A stretch of DNA of 64,000 bases from Rhodoferax koreense (lineage in GTDB: Bacteria > Pseudomonadota > Gammaproteobacteria > Burkholderiales > Burkholderiaceae_C). The stretch covers positions 3,286,001-3,350,000 of the forward strand of contig NZ_CP019236.1 in the NCBI RefSeq assembly GCF_001955695.1. Reading direction: 5' to 3'. Shown piece by piece: positions 56,691 to 64,000 of the stretch. A program made the position numbers and the translations under genes. Position 1 is the first letter of the stretch. The number at the start of each line of letters is the position of its first letter. Under the pieces are notes generated by a model. The model saw only the letters and a list, made by a program, of their open reading frames with translations. It was not told the origin of the DNA and did no database searches.

Positions 56691-56763
56691 CCCCCACGCT
56701 CATCGCTTCGCGTATCGCTGCCCCCCGAGGGGGCGCTCCAGTGCCTTCGGGCGGCCGGGCGTC
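56691..56763. repeat. GC-rich intergenic palindromic repeat
   Basis: Directly visible is a hairpin with arms GCCCCC (56720-56725) and GGGGGC (56729-56734), flanked by CCCCCACGCT upstream and a run of GGGCGGCCGGGCGTC downstream. From memory, very similar CCCCCTCGGGGGGC-type elements recur between genes in Comamonadaceae genomes. Only one copy is present here, so repetition cannot be shown from this window. Confidence 0.5.
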
Positions 56764-56769
56764 ACTGAC

Positions 56770-57336
56770 ATGCACACCTCCCACCTCCTCCAGGAATACG
56801 GCTACTACGCCATCTTCTTCGCCGGCCTGTTCGAAGGCGAAACCATCCTGCTGCTCGGCGCCTACGCCGTGCACCAGGGTTACCTGCAGATGCCGCTGGT
56901 GGTGGCCTGCGGCGCCGCGGCGGCCTTCCTCAGCGACCAGTTCTATTTCTTCCTGGGGCGGCGCCGCGGCGCCACCATCGGAGAGAAGTACCCGCGCATC
57001 CAGCAGCGGCTGGACAAGGTGCGAAGTTTCGTGGACCGCCATCCGGTGGCCATCGTGATGGGCATGCGCTTCGCCTGGGGCTTGCGCATCGTGCTGCCGA
57101 TCGCGCTGGGCATGGGCCGCATGCGTGCCGCCGTCTATGTGCCGCTGTCGGCCGTGGCGGCGCTGCTGTGGGCCTTTGTCGTGAGTTTCTTCGGCGTGGC
57201 CATCAGCCAACTCGCGCACCGTGCGATCGGCAACCTGAGGCACCATGAGCACCTGATCGTCGCCTTGGCGCTCATCGCCGGGCTGGTGGTGGCGCTGTGG
57301 CAGTTGCGTTTGCGCGCCGCTACGCCCCAGCACTGA
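56770..57336 (+). CDS. DedA family membrane protein
   Basis: A 188-aa SNARE-associated/DedA-type protein with about four to five hydrophobic segments. The family motif FAGLFEGETILLLGAY carries the acidic residue, with FLSDQFYFFLGRRRG and VMGMRFAWGLRIVLPIALGMGRM (the conserved FxRxxP-like block). DedA proteins act in undecaprenyl-phosphate or lipid recycling. It lies just after the GC-rich repeat; the DUF1772 gene follows after 11 nt. Confidence 0.92.
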   Translation: MHTSHLLQEYGYYAIFFAGLFEGETILLLGAYAVHQGYLQMPLVVACGAAAAFLSDQFYFFLGRRRGATIGEKYPRIQQRLDKVRSFVDRHPVAIVMGMRFAWGLRIVLPIALGMGRMRAAVYVPLSAVAALLWAFVVSFFGVAISQLAHRAIGNLRHHEHLIVALALIAGLVVALWQLRLRAATPQH

Positions 57337-57347
57337 GGCGCCGCCGC

Positions 57348-57818
57348 ATGCTGTCCACCCTGCCCCTGCTGGCCTGTCTGGGCGCCGCCGTCGTCGGCGG
57401 CGTGTTCTTCGCGTTCTCGGCCTTCGTGATGAAGGCGCTGGCTCAGTTGCCCGCGCACCAGGGCGTCGCGGCCATGCAGCGCATCAACCTGGTGGTACTG
57501 AAACCGCTGTTCATGGCGATCTTCATCGGCACCACGGTGCTGTCGGCCATCTGCGTGCTTGCGGGCTTCTACCCGTGGGGCACGGCGCGATCGGCCTGGC
57601 TGCTGGCCTCTGGCCTGCTCTTCTTCCTCGGTGCCTTCGTCGTCACCGGCGCCTGCAACGTGCCGCGCAACGAGAAGCTCAGGCCCATGGATCCCGACTC
57701 ACCGCAGGCCGCGGCCTACTGGCCGGTCTATCTGCGCGAGTGGCTGCGCTGGAACCACGTGCGCACCGCCGCGTCGCTGTTGTCGGCGGCCTGTGCGGGC
57801 ATGGCGCTCGCGCACTGA
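57348..57818 (+). CDS. DUF1772 (anthrone oxygenase-like) membrane protein
   Basis: A 156-aa protein with four hydrophobic helices. The pattern FFAFSAFVMKALAQLP, FMAIFIGTT, CNVPRNEKL and WNHVRTAASLLSA is the DUF1772 signature, in which NVPxNE and WxxxxxxxxR residues are conserved. Function in bacteria is uncertain. GAGG precedes the ATG. It probably shares a transcript with dedA. Confidence 0.88.
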   Translation: MLSTLPLLACLGAAVVGGVFFAFSAFVMKALAQLPAHQGVAAMQRINLVVLKPLFMAIFIGTTVLSAICVLAGFYPWGTARSAWLLASGLLFFLGAFVVTGACNVPRNEKLRPMDPDSPQAAAYWPVYLREWLRWNHVRTAASLLSAACAGMALAH

Positions 57819-57904
57819 GCCGCGCCGTGCATGCGCCGAAGTGCCGCTGAAGGCAAAATTGCGGCGCCGTCGTTCCGACACCTTCATTTTTCGAAAGAGA
57901 CCCC

Positions 57905-58594
57905 ATGCCGAGCCCCATCCGCATCATTTCCTCCATGGCCACCAAACAGGTGCTGGCCGAACTCGTTGCCGAATTCAGGAAATCGTCCCCGCAGGAGGTC
58001 GTGCTCGAATCCGTCGGTGGCGTGGACGCGGCCAAACGCGTGCAGGCCGGCGAGGCCTTCGACATCGTGGTGCTGGCCGCCAACGCCATCGAGTCGTTGA
58101 CCAAGGATGGCAAGATCGTCGCCGGCAGCCGTGTCGATCTGGCCAAGTCCGGCGTGTCGATCGCGGTGCGCAGCGGCACGCCGCATCCAGACGTGGGCAG
58201 CGAAGACGCCGTGAAACGCGCCGTGCTGGCCGCGCCCACGGTGAGCTACTCCACCGGCCCGAGTGGCGTGCACCTGGTGAAGCTGTTCGAAAGCTGGGGC
58301 ATTGCCGACGAGATCAAGCCGCGCATCGTGCAGGCGCCGCCCGGCGTCCCGGTCGGCTCGCTGGTGGCCAAGGGCGAGGTGGCGCTCGGTTTTCAGCAGC
58401 TCAGCGAATTGGTCCACCTGGCCGGCATCGACGTGCTCGGCCCGCTGCCCGACGCGATCCAGATCATCACCACCTTCTCGGCCGGCCTGGCAGCCACCTC
58501 CGCACAGCCAGAGGCGGTGCGCGAACTGCTGGCCTTCATGGTGGCGCCGGCTTCCGTCGAGGCCAAGCTGCGCAACGGCGTCGAGCCGGCCTGA
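57905..58594 (+). CDS. Molybdate-binding-like substrate-binding domain protein lacking a signal peptide
   Basis: A 229-aa protein with a ModA/type-2 periplasmic binding protein fold: IRIISSMATKQVLAELVAEFRKSSP, VGGVDAAKRVQAGEAFDIVVLAANAIESL, KSGVSIAVRSGTPHPDVGSEDAVKRAVLAA and GEVALGFQQLSELVHLAGIDVLGPLP. Unlike true periplasmic proteins it begins MPSPIRIISS with no hydrophobic leader, so it may be cytoplasmic. No permease or ATPase is adjacent. Ligand unknown. Confidence 0.85.
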   Translation: MPSPIRIISSMATKQVLAELVAEFRKSSPQEVVLESVGGVDAAKRVQAGEAFDIVVLAANAIESLTKDGKIVAGSRVDLAKSGVSIAVRSGTPHPDVGSEDAVKRAVLAAPTVSYSTGPSGVHLVKLFESWGIADEIKPRIVQAPPGVPVGSLVAKGEVALGFQQLSELVHLAGIDVLGPLPDAIQIITTFSAGLAATSAQPEAVRELLAFMVAPASVEAKLRNGVEPA

Positions 58595-58600
58595 CGCCCG

Positions 58601-59653
58601 TCAGAACGCGTAGCCGACGCCGACGACCACGTTGGTGTCGGTCTTCTTCACGCCCAGCGGCGGCGAATGGTCGTACGAGATGTTGAGCTGGGTGCTCAGG
58701 TTGAGACCGTTGGCGATCGGCACGCGGAAGCCGAACTTGTTCTTCAGCAAGGTGTCCTGGGTGTTGCTCAGGCTCACCGAGACATCGGTCTTGTTGAACA
58801 GCACCAGCCGGTTGTCGAAGAACTTCTGTTCGTAGTTCAGGCCCAGGCTCAGCGCCGGGAAGGACTTGTTGGCCGCGAGGTCGTAGTTCTCGTTGACATA
58901 GCTTAGGCCGGCCTCGGCCGACAGTTTCTTCACGTCGGTCTCGAAGAACTGCCGGCCGTAGCCCGCGCCTAGCGTGCTGCGCAAGGTGAGGTCGGCCTGC
59001 TTGTCGGTCTGCGCCTTGGCGTTGACGAACAGGTAGTCCTTCGGCGTCAGGAACCGGTCGTACTGGCCGGACAACAGGCGGTTCGAGGTGGTGGTAACGC
59101 CGGTGGACTTCGCCTCGTGCGATTCGGCGTTCAGCGTGTATCGGTTGGTCGGCGCGCGGGCCACGAGTTCGGCATCGAGGTTCAGGGCATCGTCGCGCGA
59201 ATTGCCCCGGTTGAAGGTGCCGCCCAGCGTGGCATGGCCGGAATACTTGGTCGCGTTGTCCGCCACAGGCGGGTTCAGCAGGGCCACATCGGCACGCTCG
59301 AGGTCGCGCGCGGGTGCGGCACCCTGGGCGACGACAACCTTGCCATCGGGCTGCAGCACCAGCTGGCCCTGGAGCTCCGTGCCGTCGGCGAGCCGGATGC
59401 GCACCCCTTCGTCGGATCTCAGCTCGGCCACCTGCGACCAGGGAATCTTCACCTCGCCGAACAGCGGCGACTTGAGCCGCAACGTCTGGTCTTTCAGGTC
59501 GAGGATCTCGCCGCTGACCTGGTCCCCATTGCCCAAAGTGAGCTTCGCGGCCTGGGCCGCCGCCGGCCCCAGCAACGCGACGATGGCCATGGCGCCCGTG
59601 GCGCAGGCCAGCTTCCGCACGGCAAGGCGCGGCCTGTTGAACATCCTCGGCAT
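58601..59653 (-). CDS. DUF481 outer-membrane beta-barrel protein
   Basis: A 350-aa protein with a signal peptide (cleavage after AQA, about residue 35), an N-terminal small beta domain (KLTLGNGDQVSGEILDLKDQTLRLKSP; about 37-110) and a C-terminal DUF481 barrel (about 135-350) of alternating polar/hydrophobic strands ending VVVGVGYAF, with the terminal Phe typical of outer-membrane proteins. The ATG at 59653 has GGGAGGA 9 nt upstream. Function is not established. Confidence 0.88.
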   Translation of the reverse strand: MPRMFNRPRLAVRKLACATGAMAIVALLGPAAAQAAKLTLGNGDQVSGEILDLKDQTLRLKSPLFGEVKIPWSQVAELRSDEGVRIRLADGTELQGQLVLQPDGKVVVAQGAAPARDLERADVALLNPPVADNATKYSGHATLGGTFNRGNSRDDALNLDAELVARAPTNRYTLNAESHEAKSTGVTTTSNRLLSGQYDRFLTPKDYLFVNAKAQTDKQADLTLRSTLGAGYGRQFFETDVKKLSAEAGLSYVNENYDLAANKSFPALSLGLNYEQKFFDNRLVLFNKTDVSVSLSNTQDTLLKNKFGFRVPIANGLNLSTQLNISYDHSPPLGVKKTDTNVVVGVGYAF

Positions 59654-59773
59654 ATTCCGAATCCTCCCTTTTCGACGTGACTGTTTTTTGTGAAAAAACC
59701 ATAACACGCAGGAAGGAAAACGCTGTAGGACAAGCCCGGCAGTTGCCAGGACGTCCCCAACTCCAGGGCAACT

Positions 59774-60304
59774 TCAGGGTCGCCGAAACGCCATCTGCTG
59801 GCGCGACCAGTAGCTCGAGGCCAACTGGTCGAGCCGCACCTCGCCGCCGCTGGAGGGCGCGTGCACGAAGCGCCCTTCGCCGACGTAGATGCCCGCATGG
59901 GTGACGTTCGAGCCGCGGCCGAACACCACCAAGTCGCCGGTGCGCACCGTGCCGGCCGTCACCGGCTGGCCCCAGTTCACCAGGGAGGCCACGGTGCGCG
60001 GCGCCTTGAGGCCGGCGCGCTCGCGGTACACGTAGCCGATCAGGCCGCTGCAATCGAAGCCCGCATCCGGCGTGTTGCCGCCGTAGCGGTACGGTGTGCC
60101 GACCAGGCTGACCGCGTAGATGGTGACGTCGTTGGCCTGGTCGGCCGACAGGCGCGAGGCGACGTCGGCCCCGCCCGTCTCGTTGCCGAAACCGCTGGCC
60201 GGCACGTGGTTGTTGGGCGGGCGGGTCGCGCAGCCGAGCAGCCACACCGGCAGCAACACCACCAGCGCCATGCGCTGCGCCCGCTGGAATCGGTGAAACC
60301 TCAT
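59774..60304 (-). CDS. NlpC/P60 family C40 peptidase lipoprotein
   Basis: A 176-aa cell-wall peptidase with lipobox LLGC (C25). The C40 domain carries the catalytic Cys in GFDCSGLIGYVY, the His in NVTHAGIYVGEGRF and a third residue in FVHAPS. Such enzymes cut D-Glu-DAP links of peptidoglycan peptides. The start at 60304 places the signal peptide at the N-terminus. It lies between the DUF481 gene and the deoxyribosyltransferase, all on the minus strand. Confidence 0.93.
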   Translation of the reverse strand: MRFHRFQRAQRMALVVLLPVWLLGCATRPPNNHVPASGFGNETGGADVASRLSADQANDVTIYAVSLVGTPYRYGGNTPDAGFDCSGLIGYVYRERAGLKAPRTVASLVNWGQPVTAGTVRTGDLVVFGRGSNVTHAGIYVGEGRFVHAPSSGGEVRLDQLASSYWSRQQMAFRRP

Positions 60305-60314
60305 GCAGTGCACC

Positions 60315-60887
60315 TCAGTTTGGATCGCCCACGCCCAGCATCCAGGCCAGCCGCGCGAGTGCGGCCTCCGCGGAGGCCTCAATGGCCGTGGAGCGCGACA
60401 ACATCAGGTTGAGCCGCTGGCCCAGCCCTTCCACCATGGTACCGCTGGCCTTTTCGCGCGAGATGCCGGTGTTGTCTTTTTCACACGGAATCAGCGCGCT
60501 CACACGGTCCGCATAACTGCCCGCGCCCACGCCATAGGCGGCCACCGGCTTGCCCAGGGCCACCGCGAAGCCGACTTCGAACACCGTACCCGAATCCGGC
60601 TCATGGCCGCGGAAATCCTGCAGGTTGGCAAGCACCGCGTCGGCCTCGCGGATCAAGGCGATGTTGCCCTCGTAGATGCGTTGTGCGAGCGCTTCATCGT
60701 TGCCCTGGAAGCCGTCGGCCAGCCCGCCATCGGACGGCTCCACACCGATCAGGCCGAGCCGGTCGCAGGCGGCTTTCAGGCTCTCGAAGATGCGCGGCGC
60801 ATCGCGGAAGAACACGTCCGGCCCGGCCAGGTAGATACGGGGCCTGGGCAGGGCGGCGGTCGGGCGCACGGGCGCATCGGCTGGCAT
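60315..60887 (-). CDS. Nucleoside 2-deoxyribosyltransferase family protein
   Basis: A 190-aa enzyme that exchanges or hydrolyses the N-glycosidic bond of deoxynucleosides. Motifs: RIYLAGPDVFFRDAPRIFESL (substrate loop), IREADAVLANLQDFRGHEPDSGTVFEVGFAVALGKPVAAYG with the catalytic Glu in VFEVGFA. It probably acts in nucleobase salvage or damaged-nucleotide cleanup. It starts 66 nt before the ynfA-like gene end and runs into the NlpC gene (10-nt gap). Confidence 0.92.
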   Translation of the reverse strand: MPADAPVRPTAALPRPRIYLAGPDVFFRDAPRIFESLKAACDRLGLIGVEPSDGGLADGFQGNDEALAQRIYEGNIALIREADAVLANLQDFRGHEPDSGTVFEVGFAVALGKPVAAYGVGAGSYADRVSALIPCEKDNTGISREKASGTMVEGLGQRLNLMLSRSTAIEASAEAALARLAWMLGVGDPN

Positions 60888-60953
60888 GGGTCGGCGTTTT
60901 CCTTCTGTGGTTCGTCCTGGGTTGGAAGCCCGACTGTAGACGAAGCGGCGCCG

Positions 60954-61271
60954 TCAATCCGGCTGGAACATGATCAATCCCATGCCTGCGAGTGCCACGG
61001 CGCAACCGGCGATGTCCCACGGCGTGGGGCGGATGCCGTCCACCGCCCACAGCCAGGCGATGGCCACGCCGATGTACACCCCGCCGTAGGCCGCGTAGAC
61101 ACGGCCGGCGGCGGTGCCGTGCAGCGTCAGCAGCCAGGCGAAGGCCGCCAGCGACAGCGCCGCGGGCAGCAGCAGCCAGATCGGCCCACCCTGCCTGAGC
61201 CACAGCCAGGGCAGGTAACAGCCGACGATCTCGCAGACCGCGGTGGCGACGAAAAGCAGAAAGGTGCGCAT
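60954..61271 (-). CDS. YnfA/UPF0060 family membrane protein
   Basis: A 105-aa protein with four transmembrane helices: [42 protein letters not shown] and [20 protein letters not shown] are diagnostic. Members are small drug-metabolite transporter-like proteins. The length is standard. The ATG at 61271 is the first in-frame start consistent with the family; longer frames upstream are rejected. Confidence 0.95.
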   Translation of the reverse strand: MRTFLLFVATAVCEIVGCYLPWLWLRQGGPIWLLLPAALSLAAFAWLLTLHGTAAGRVYAAYGGVYIGVAIAWLWAVDGIRPTPWDIAGCAVALAGMGLIMFQPD

Positions 61272-61312
61272 GCGGTGATTGTGGATCGCCGCCGGCCCGA
61301 TCCGCCGTGCGT

Positions 61313-61906
61313 TCAGTGACCGGCGAGCACCTGTTCGATTTCGGCGAAGGTGCGGGCCATGCCGCTTTGCTGCAATTGCCGGCCGAGCTGGCGCTCCACC
61401 TGCGTCTGCGAGATCAGGCCGCGGATGCGCGGCGAGCCGTCGGCGGTTTCGGAGTCGATCACCAACAGGTGCGGCCGGCCCCGGCTGAGCAGCGTGCCCA
61501 CCACCTGCTCCACCGTGGCGCGCTGCAGCGAGGCGAAGGTGACCGCATCGATCTCGGACAGCGGCGTCATCACGTCGGCCACGGTGAGCTCCTGGTACTT
61601 GACGCCGCGCTGCGTCACCAGCCGCATCGGACGGTCGCCGGCGATGTCGGCGGCCGTCAGGATGCCGTCCACCGATGGCATGTCGGAGACCACGAACAGC
61701 AGCCGCACACCCTGGTGGATCATCTTCAGCTCGGCCTGACCGAGGCCGCTCTGCGGCTGCACGGTGGCGGCGCGGATCTGGGCCAGGTCGGTGAACACGT
61801 CGAGCGCCGGGGACGCCATCGTGACCGCGCCGCGTTGCGGCGGCTGGACCTGAACGATGTGGGTGCCTGCTGGGAAGCGGAATGTGGGGAGAGGAAGGTC
61901 TGACAT
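61313..61906 (-). CDS. CBS-domain protein
   Basis: A 197-aa cytoplasmic protein. The N-terminal part (about 1-60) is of unknown fold. Two CBS-like motifs follow: [29 protein letters not shown] (first) and [43 protein letters not shown] (second), ending with [21 protein letters not shown] pairs bind adenosine nucleotides and act as energy sensors. It precedes ynfA by 41 nt. Confidence 0.85.
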   Translation of the reverse strand: MSDLPLPTFRFPAGTHIVQVQPPQRGAVTMASPALDVFTDLAQIRAATVQPQSGLGQAELKMIHQGVRLLFVVSDMPSVDGILTAADIAGDRPMRLVTQRGVKYQELTVADVMTPLSEIDAVTFASLQRATVEQVVGTLLSRGRPHLLVIDSETADGSPRIRGLISQTQVERQLGRQLQQSGMARTFAEIEQVLAGH

Positions 61907-61956
61907 GGAACCCTTTCAAGTCAACACCCGGCCCTTCCGGGGCGGATGCCGTCCAC

Positions 61957-61998
61957 AAAAAGGCCCGTCGCATTGGTGTAGGTTATTGGATGCGACGG
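61957..61998 (-). terminator. Intrinsic terminator after the D-2-hydroxyacid dehydrogenase gene
   Basis: Read on the minus strand, arms CCGTCGCAT and ATGCGACGG (61998-61965) form a perfect 9-bp stem with a 16-nt loop, then GGCC and a T5 run. It lies 99 nt after the dehydrogenase stop (62097) and about 50 nt before the CBS-protein start on the same strand. Confidence 0.75.
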
Positions 61999-62096
61999 CT
62001 TCCGTTATAGACCTGTCGGGCACGCCGCACAATTGCCATTCGTCCCCTTTACCGCAGCTTCACCCGCGTTGACCGGGCGTTCACGCGGCGCCGCCC

Positions 62097-63035
62097 TCAA
62101 GGCACGGCGACCGCCACCCGGCCGGTCTCGAAAAAGCGGCGCAGGTTCTCCAGCACCAGGTCGCCCATGGCCTTGCGCGTCTCGTGGGTGGCGCTGGCCA
62201 GGTGCGGCAGCAGCACCACGTTGTCCAGCGCGAACAGCCGCTCGGGCACACGCGGTTCGTCCCCGAACACGTCGAGCCCGGCGCCGGCGATGGTCCTGGC
62301 CTCCAGCGCCTGCACCAGGGCGGCTTCGTCCACCACCGAGCCGCGCGAGATGTTGACCAGGAAGCCTTGCGGCCCGAGCGCGGCCAGCACCTCCTTCGAC
62401 ACCAGATGCCGGGTCTCGGGCCCGCCGGCACTCGCGATCACCAGGAAATCGGCCCATTCGGCCAGGCCTTTGAGGGTGGGCTCGTAGGCGTAGGCCACGT
62501 CGGCCACCGGCTTGCGGTTGTGGTAGCGCACCTCCATGTCGAAGCCGCCAGCGCGCTTGGCAATGACGCGGCCGATGCGGCCCAGGCCCATGATGCCCAG
62601 GCGCTTGCCGCTGATCCTGGTGGTCAGCGGATAGGTGCCCTTCTGCCAGTCGCCGCGGCGCACGAAACGGTCGGAGGCGCTGAACTGACGCGCCACGTCC
62701 ATCACCAGCCCGAAGGCGGTGTCGGCCACGCAGTCGTTGAGCACGTCGGGCGTGTAGCCCACGGGGATGCCACGCGACCTGGCCAGTGCGATGTCGATCG
62801 TCTCGTAACCCACGCCGAAGCTGGAGATGACCTTGAGGTTGGGCATCGCGTTGATCAGCGCCGTGTCCGCGCCGAAGCGCGCCGAGGTCACGGCGCCGAC
62901 GAATTCGGCGCCGTGCCGGGCCAGGTAGGCGGCCGGATCGGGCTGTTTCCAGAGGGGGACGATGTCGTAGCGTTCGTTCAGTGTCGTTTCAAGCGCGGGC
63001 AGCAGGGCGCCGACCTGGAGGAGGCATGGTTTCAT
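62097..63035 (-). CDS. D-2-hydroxyacid dehydrogenase (glyoxylate/hydroxypyruvate reductase-like)
   Basis: A 312-aa NAD(P)-dependent dehydrogenase. The Rossmann motif is GLGRIGRVIAKRAGGFDMEVRYHNRKP. The catalytic Arg is in LVNISRGSVVDEAALVQALE, the Glu in VFGDEPRVPERLF and the His in VLLPHLASATHETR. The SSFGVGYETIDIALARSRGI block is typical of the GhrB/PdxB-like family. The start at 63035 (MKPCLLQVG) replaces a longer frame. It is downstream of a Bug-family binding protein on the same strand, suggesting import and reduction of a 2-keto acid. Confidence 0.93.
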   Translation of the reverse strand: MKPCLLQVGALLPALETTLNERYDIVPLWKQPDPAAYLARHGAEFVGAVTSARFGADTALINAMPNLKVISSFGVGYETIDIALARSRGIPVGYTPDVLNDCVADTAFGLVMDVARQFSASDRFVRRGDWQKGTYPLTTRISGKRLGIMGLGRIGRVIAKRAGGFDMEVRYHNRKPVADVAYAYEPTLKGLAEWADFLVIASAGGPETRHLVSKEVLAALGPQGFLVNISRGSVVDEAALVQALEARTIAGAGLDVFGDEPRVPERLFALDNVVLLPHLASATHETRKAMGDLVLENLRRFFETGRVAVAVP

Positions 63036-63065
63036 GGGCTTGTGCGTGGGCAGTGGACAGGACAC

Positions 63066-64000
63066 TTATTCTGGACTGATACCGGCGTCTTTCGCGACCT
63101 TGGCCCACTTCACCATTTCGGTGCCGATGAAGTCGGTGAATTGCTGCGGCGTGCCGCCACCGGGTTCGATGCCGGCATCGAGCAGGCGCTGGCGCACGTC
63201 GGGCATCAGCAGGATCTTGTTGACCTCGGCGTTGAGCTTGGCCACTACCGCCTTCGGTGTGCCGGCCGGTGCGAGCAGGCCGCCCCAGGTGCTGGTCTCG
63301 TAGCCGGGCATGCCGGCCTCGATCATGGTCGGCACGTCGGGGGCCACCGAGGCGCGTTTGGCCGTGGTCACCGCCAGCGCGCGCACCGTACCGGCCTTGA
63401 CCTGCACGTTGATCGCCGCCACGGTATCGAACATCAGCGACACGCGGCCGCTGATCACGTCGGGATGCGCGAGCGTGCTGCCCTTGTAGGGGATGTGCAC
63501 CATGTCGATGCCGGCCATGCTCTTGAACAGCTCGCCGGAGAAATGCGGCGCGCCGCCGGAGCCGCTGGAGGCGAAGGACAGCTTGCCCGGATGGGCCAGG
63601 CCGTAGGCCTTGAGTTCCATGACGCTCTTCACCGGCAGCGTGTTCGACACCACCAGCATCAGCGGCACCACATGGGTCTGGATCACCGGCTCGAAGCTTT
63701 TGAGCGTGTCGAACGGCAGCTTCTTCACCATGCTCGGATTGATCGCATGGCTGCTGGCCACCAGCGCCAGGACATGGCCGTCGGGTGCGGCCTTGGCCAC
63801 GAAGTCGGTGCCGATGATGCCGGTGGCGCCGGTCTTGTTGTCGATGACCACCGGCTGCCCCCAGGCGTCGGTGAGCTTCTGGCCGATCAGCCGCGCCGCC
63901 AGGTCGATCGCGCCGCCGGGGGAGGCCGGCACGACGATGGTCATCGGCTTGGTGGGGAAGTTTTGTGCCACGGATGCCATTGGCGCGGAGGCGGCCAGCG
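63066..64000 (-). CDS. Bug/TctC-family binding protein, cut by window edge
   Basis: At least 304 aa; the 5' end is outside the window. The last visible upstream codons encode Leu-Ala-Ala-Ser-Ala-Pro, the end of a signal peptide, so only about 15-20 residues are missing. Motifs: PTKPMTIVVPASPGGAIDLAARLIGQKL, IDNKTGATGIIGTDFVA, SFASSGSGGAPHFSGELFKSMAG, DMVHIPYKGSTLAHPDVISGRVSLMFDTV and LAPAGTPKAVVAKLN. It is probably an operon partner of the D-2-hydroxyacid dehydrogenase, 30 nt downstream. Confidence 0.92.
   Translation of the reverse strand, partial: LAASAPMASVAQNFPTKPMTIVVPASPGGAIDLAARLIGQKLTDAWGQPVVIDNKTGATGIIGTDFVAKAAPDGHVLALVASSHAINPSMVKKLPFDTLKSFEPVIQTHVVPLMLVVSNTLPVKSVMELKAYGLAHPGKLSFASSGSGGAPHFSGELFKSMAGIDMVHIPYKGSTLAHPDVISGRVSLMFDTVAAINVQVKAGTVRALAVTTAKRASVAPDVPTMIEAGMPGYETSTWGGLLAPAGTPKAVVAKLNAEVNKILLMPDVRQRLLDAGIEPGGGTPQQFTDFIGTEMVKWAKVAKDAGISPE

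Overview
The window is about 64 kb of very GC-rich chromosome. It probably comes from a Comamonadaceae-type member of the Burkholderiales (Betaproteobacteria). Support for this is gene content and order read directly from the sequence: dnaX-ebfC-recR, trxA-rho-rpmE2, pstSCAB-phoU-phoB-phoR with ppx divergent, addB/addA, Bug-family (TctC-like) periplasmic binding proteins, and short intergenic GC-rich repeats. No rRNA, tRNA, CRISPR, phage or insertion sequence was recognised. Genus is not resolved.

Layout. 1-4.3 kb: sbcB (cut by the left edge), rnhA, a SAM methyltransferase, and divergent gloB-mltD. 4.3-8.2 kb: an LtrA-family membrane protein and a complete NitT/TauT-type ABC importer. 8.3-11.4 kb: recR, ebfC and dnaX, with the 4.5S SRP RNA gene transcribed divergently. 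11.9-16.6 kb: a non-cyanobacterial Kai module (kaiC, two kaiB paralogues and a hybrid histidine kinase, no kaiA). 16.7-24 kb: a GDSL hydrolase, a small secreted protein, a very large membrane patatin, a HI0933-type flavoprotein and a small membrane protein. 24-30.5 kb: addB, a HAD hydrolase and addA. 30.7-32.9 kb: trxA, rho and rpmE2. 33-36 kb: an ArnT-like glycosyltransferase-type protein coupled to a MATE exporter. 36-44.7 kb: the full phosphate regulon with a clear Pho box, and divergent ppx. 45-54 kb: an exosortase-associated acyltransferase, an acyl-CoA/CoA-transferase/Bug cluster with a divergent LysR regulator, an aldo/keto reductase, a large lipoprotein and a tautomerase. 54-64 kb: an MscS-type channel, DedA, DUF1772, a signal-less binding-protein fold, a DUF481 outer-membrane protein, an NlpC/P60 lipoprotein, nucleoside deoxyribosyltransferase, YnfA, a CBS protein, a D-2-hydroxyacid dehydrogenase and a second Bug protein cut by the right edge.

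Functional links. The kai genes and kinase form one tightly packed or overlapping unit and probably act as a timing or stress-signalling module. The pst-pho operon senses and imports phosphate, and ppx is placed to share its control region. AddAB, RecR, exonuclease I and DnaX make the region rich in replication and repair functions. Two features stand out at nucleotide level. One is an A9 tract in dnaX where one-base slippage in either direction reaches a stop almost at once, predicting a gamma subunit. The other is a CATG palindrome shared as the start codon of two divergent genes, with a near-leaderless promoter for gloB.
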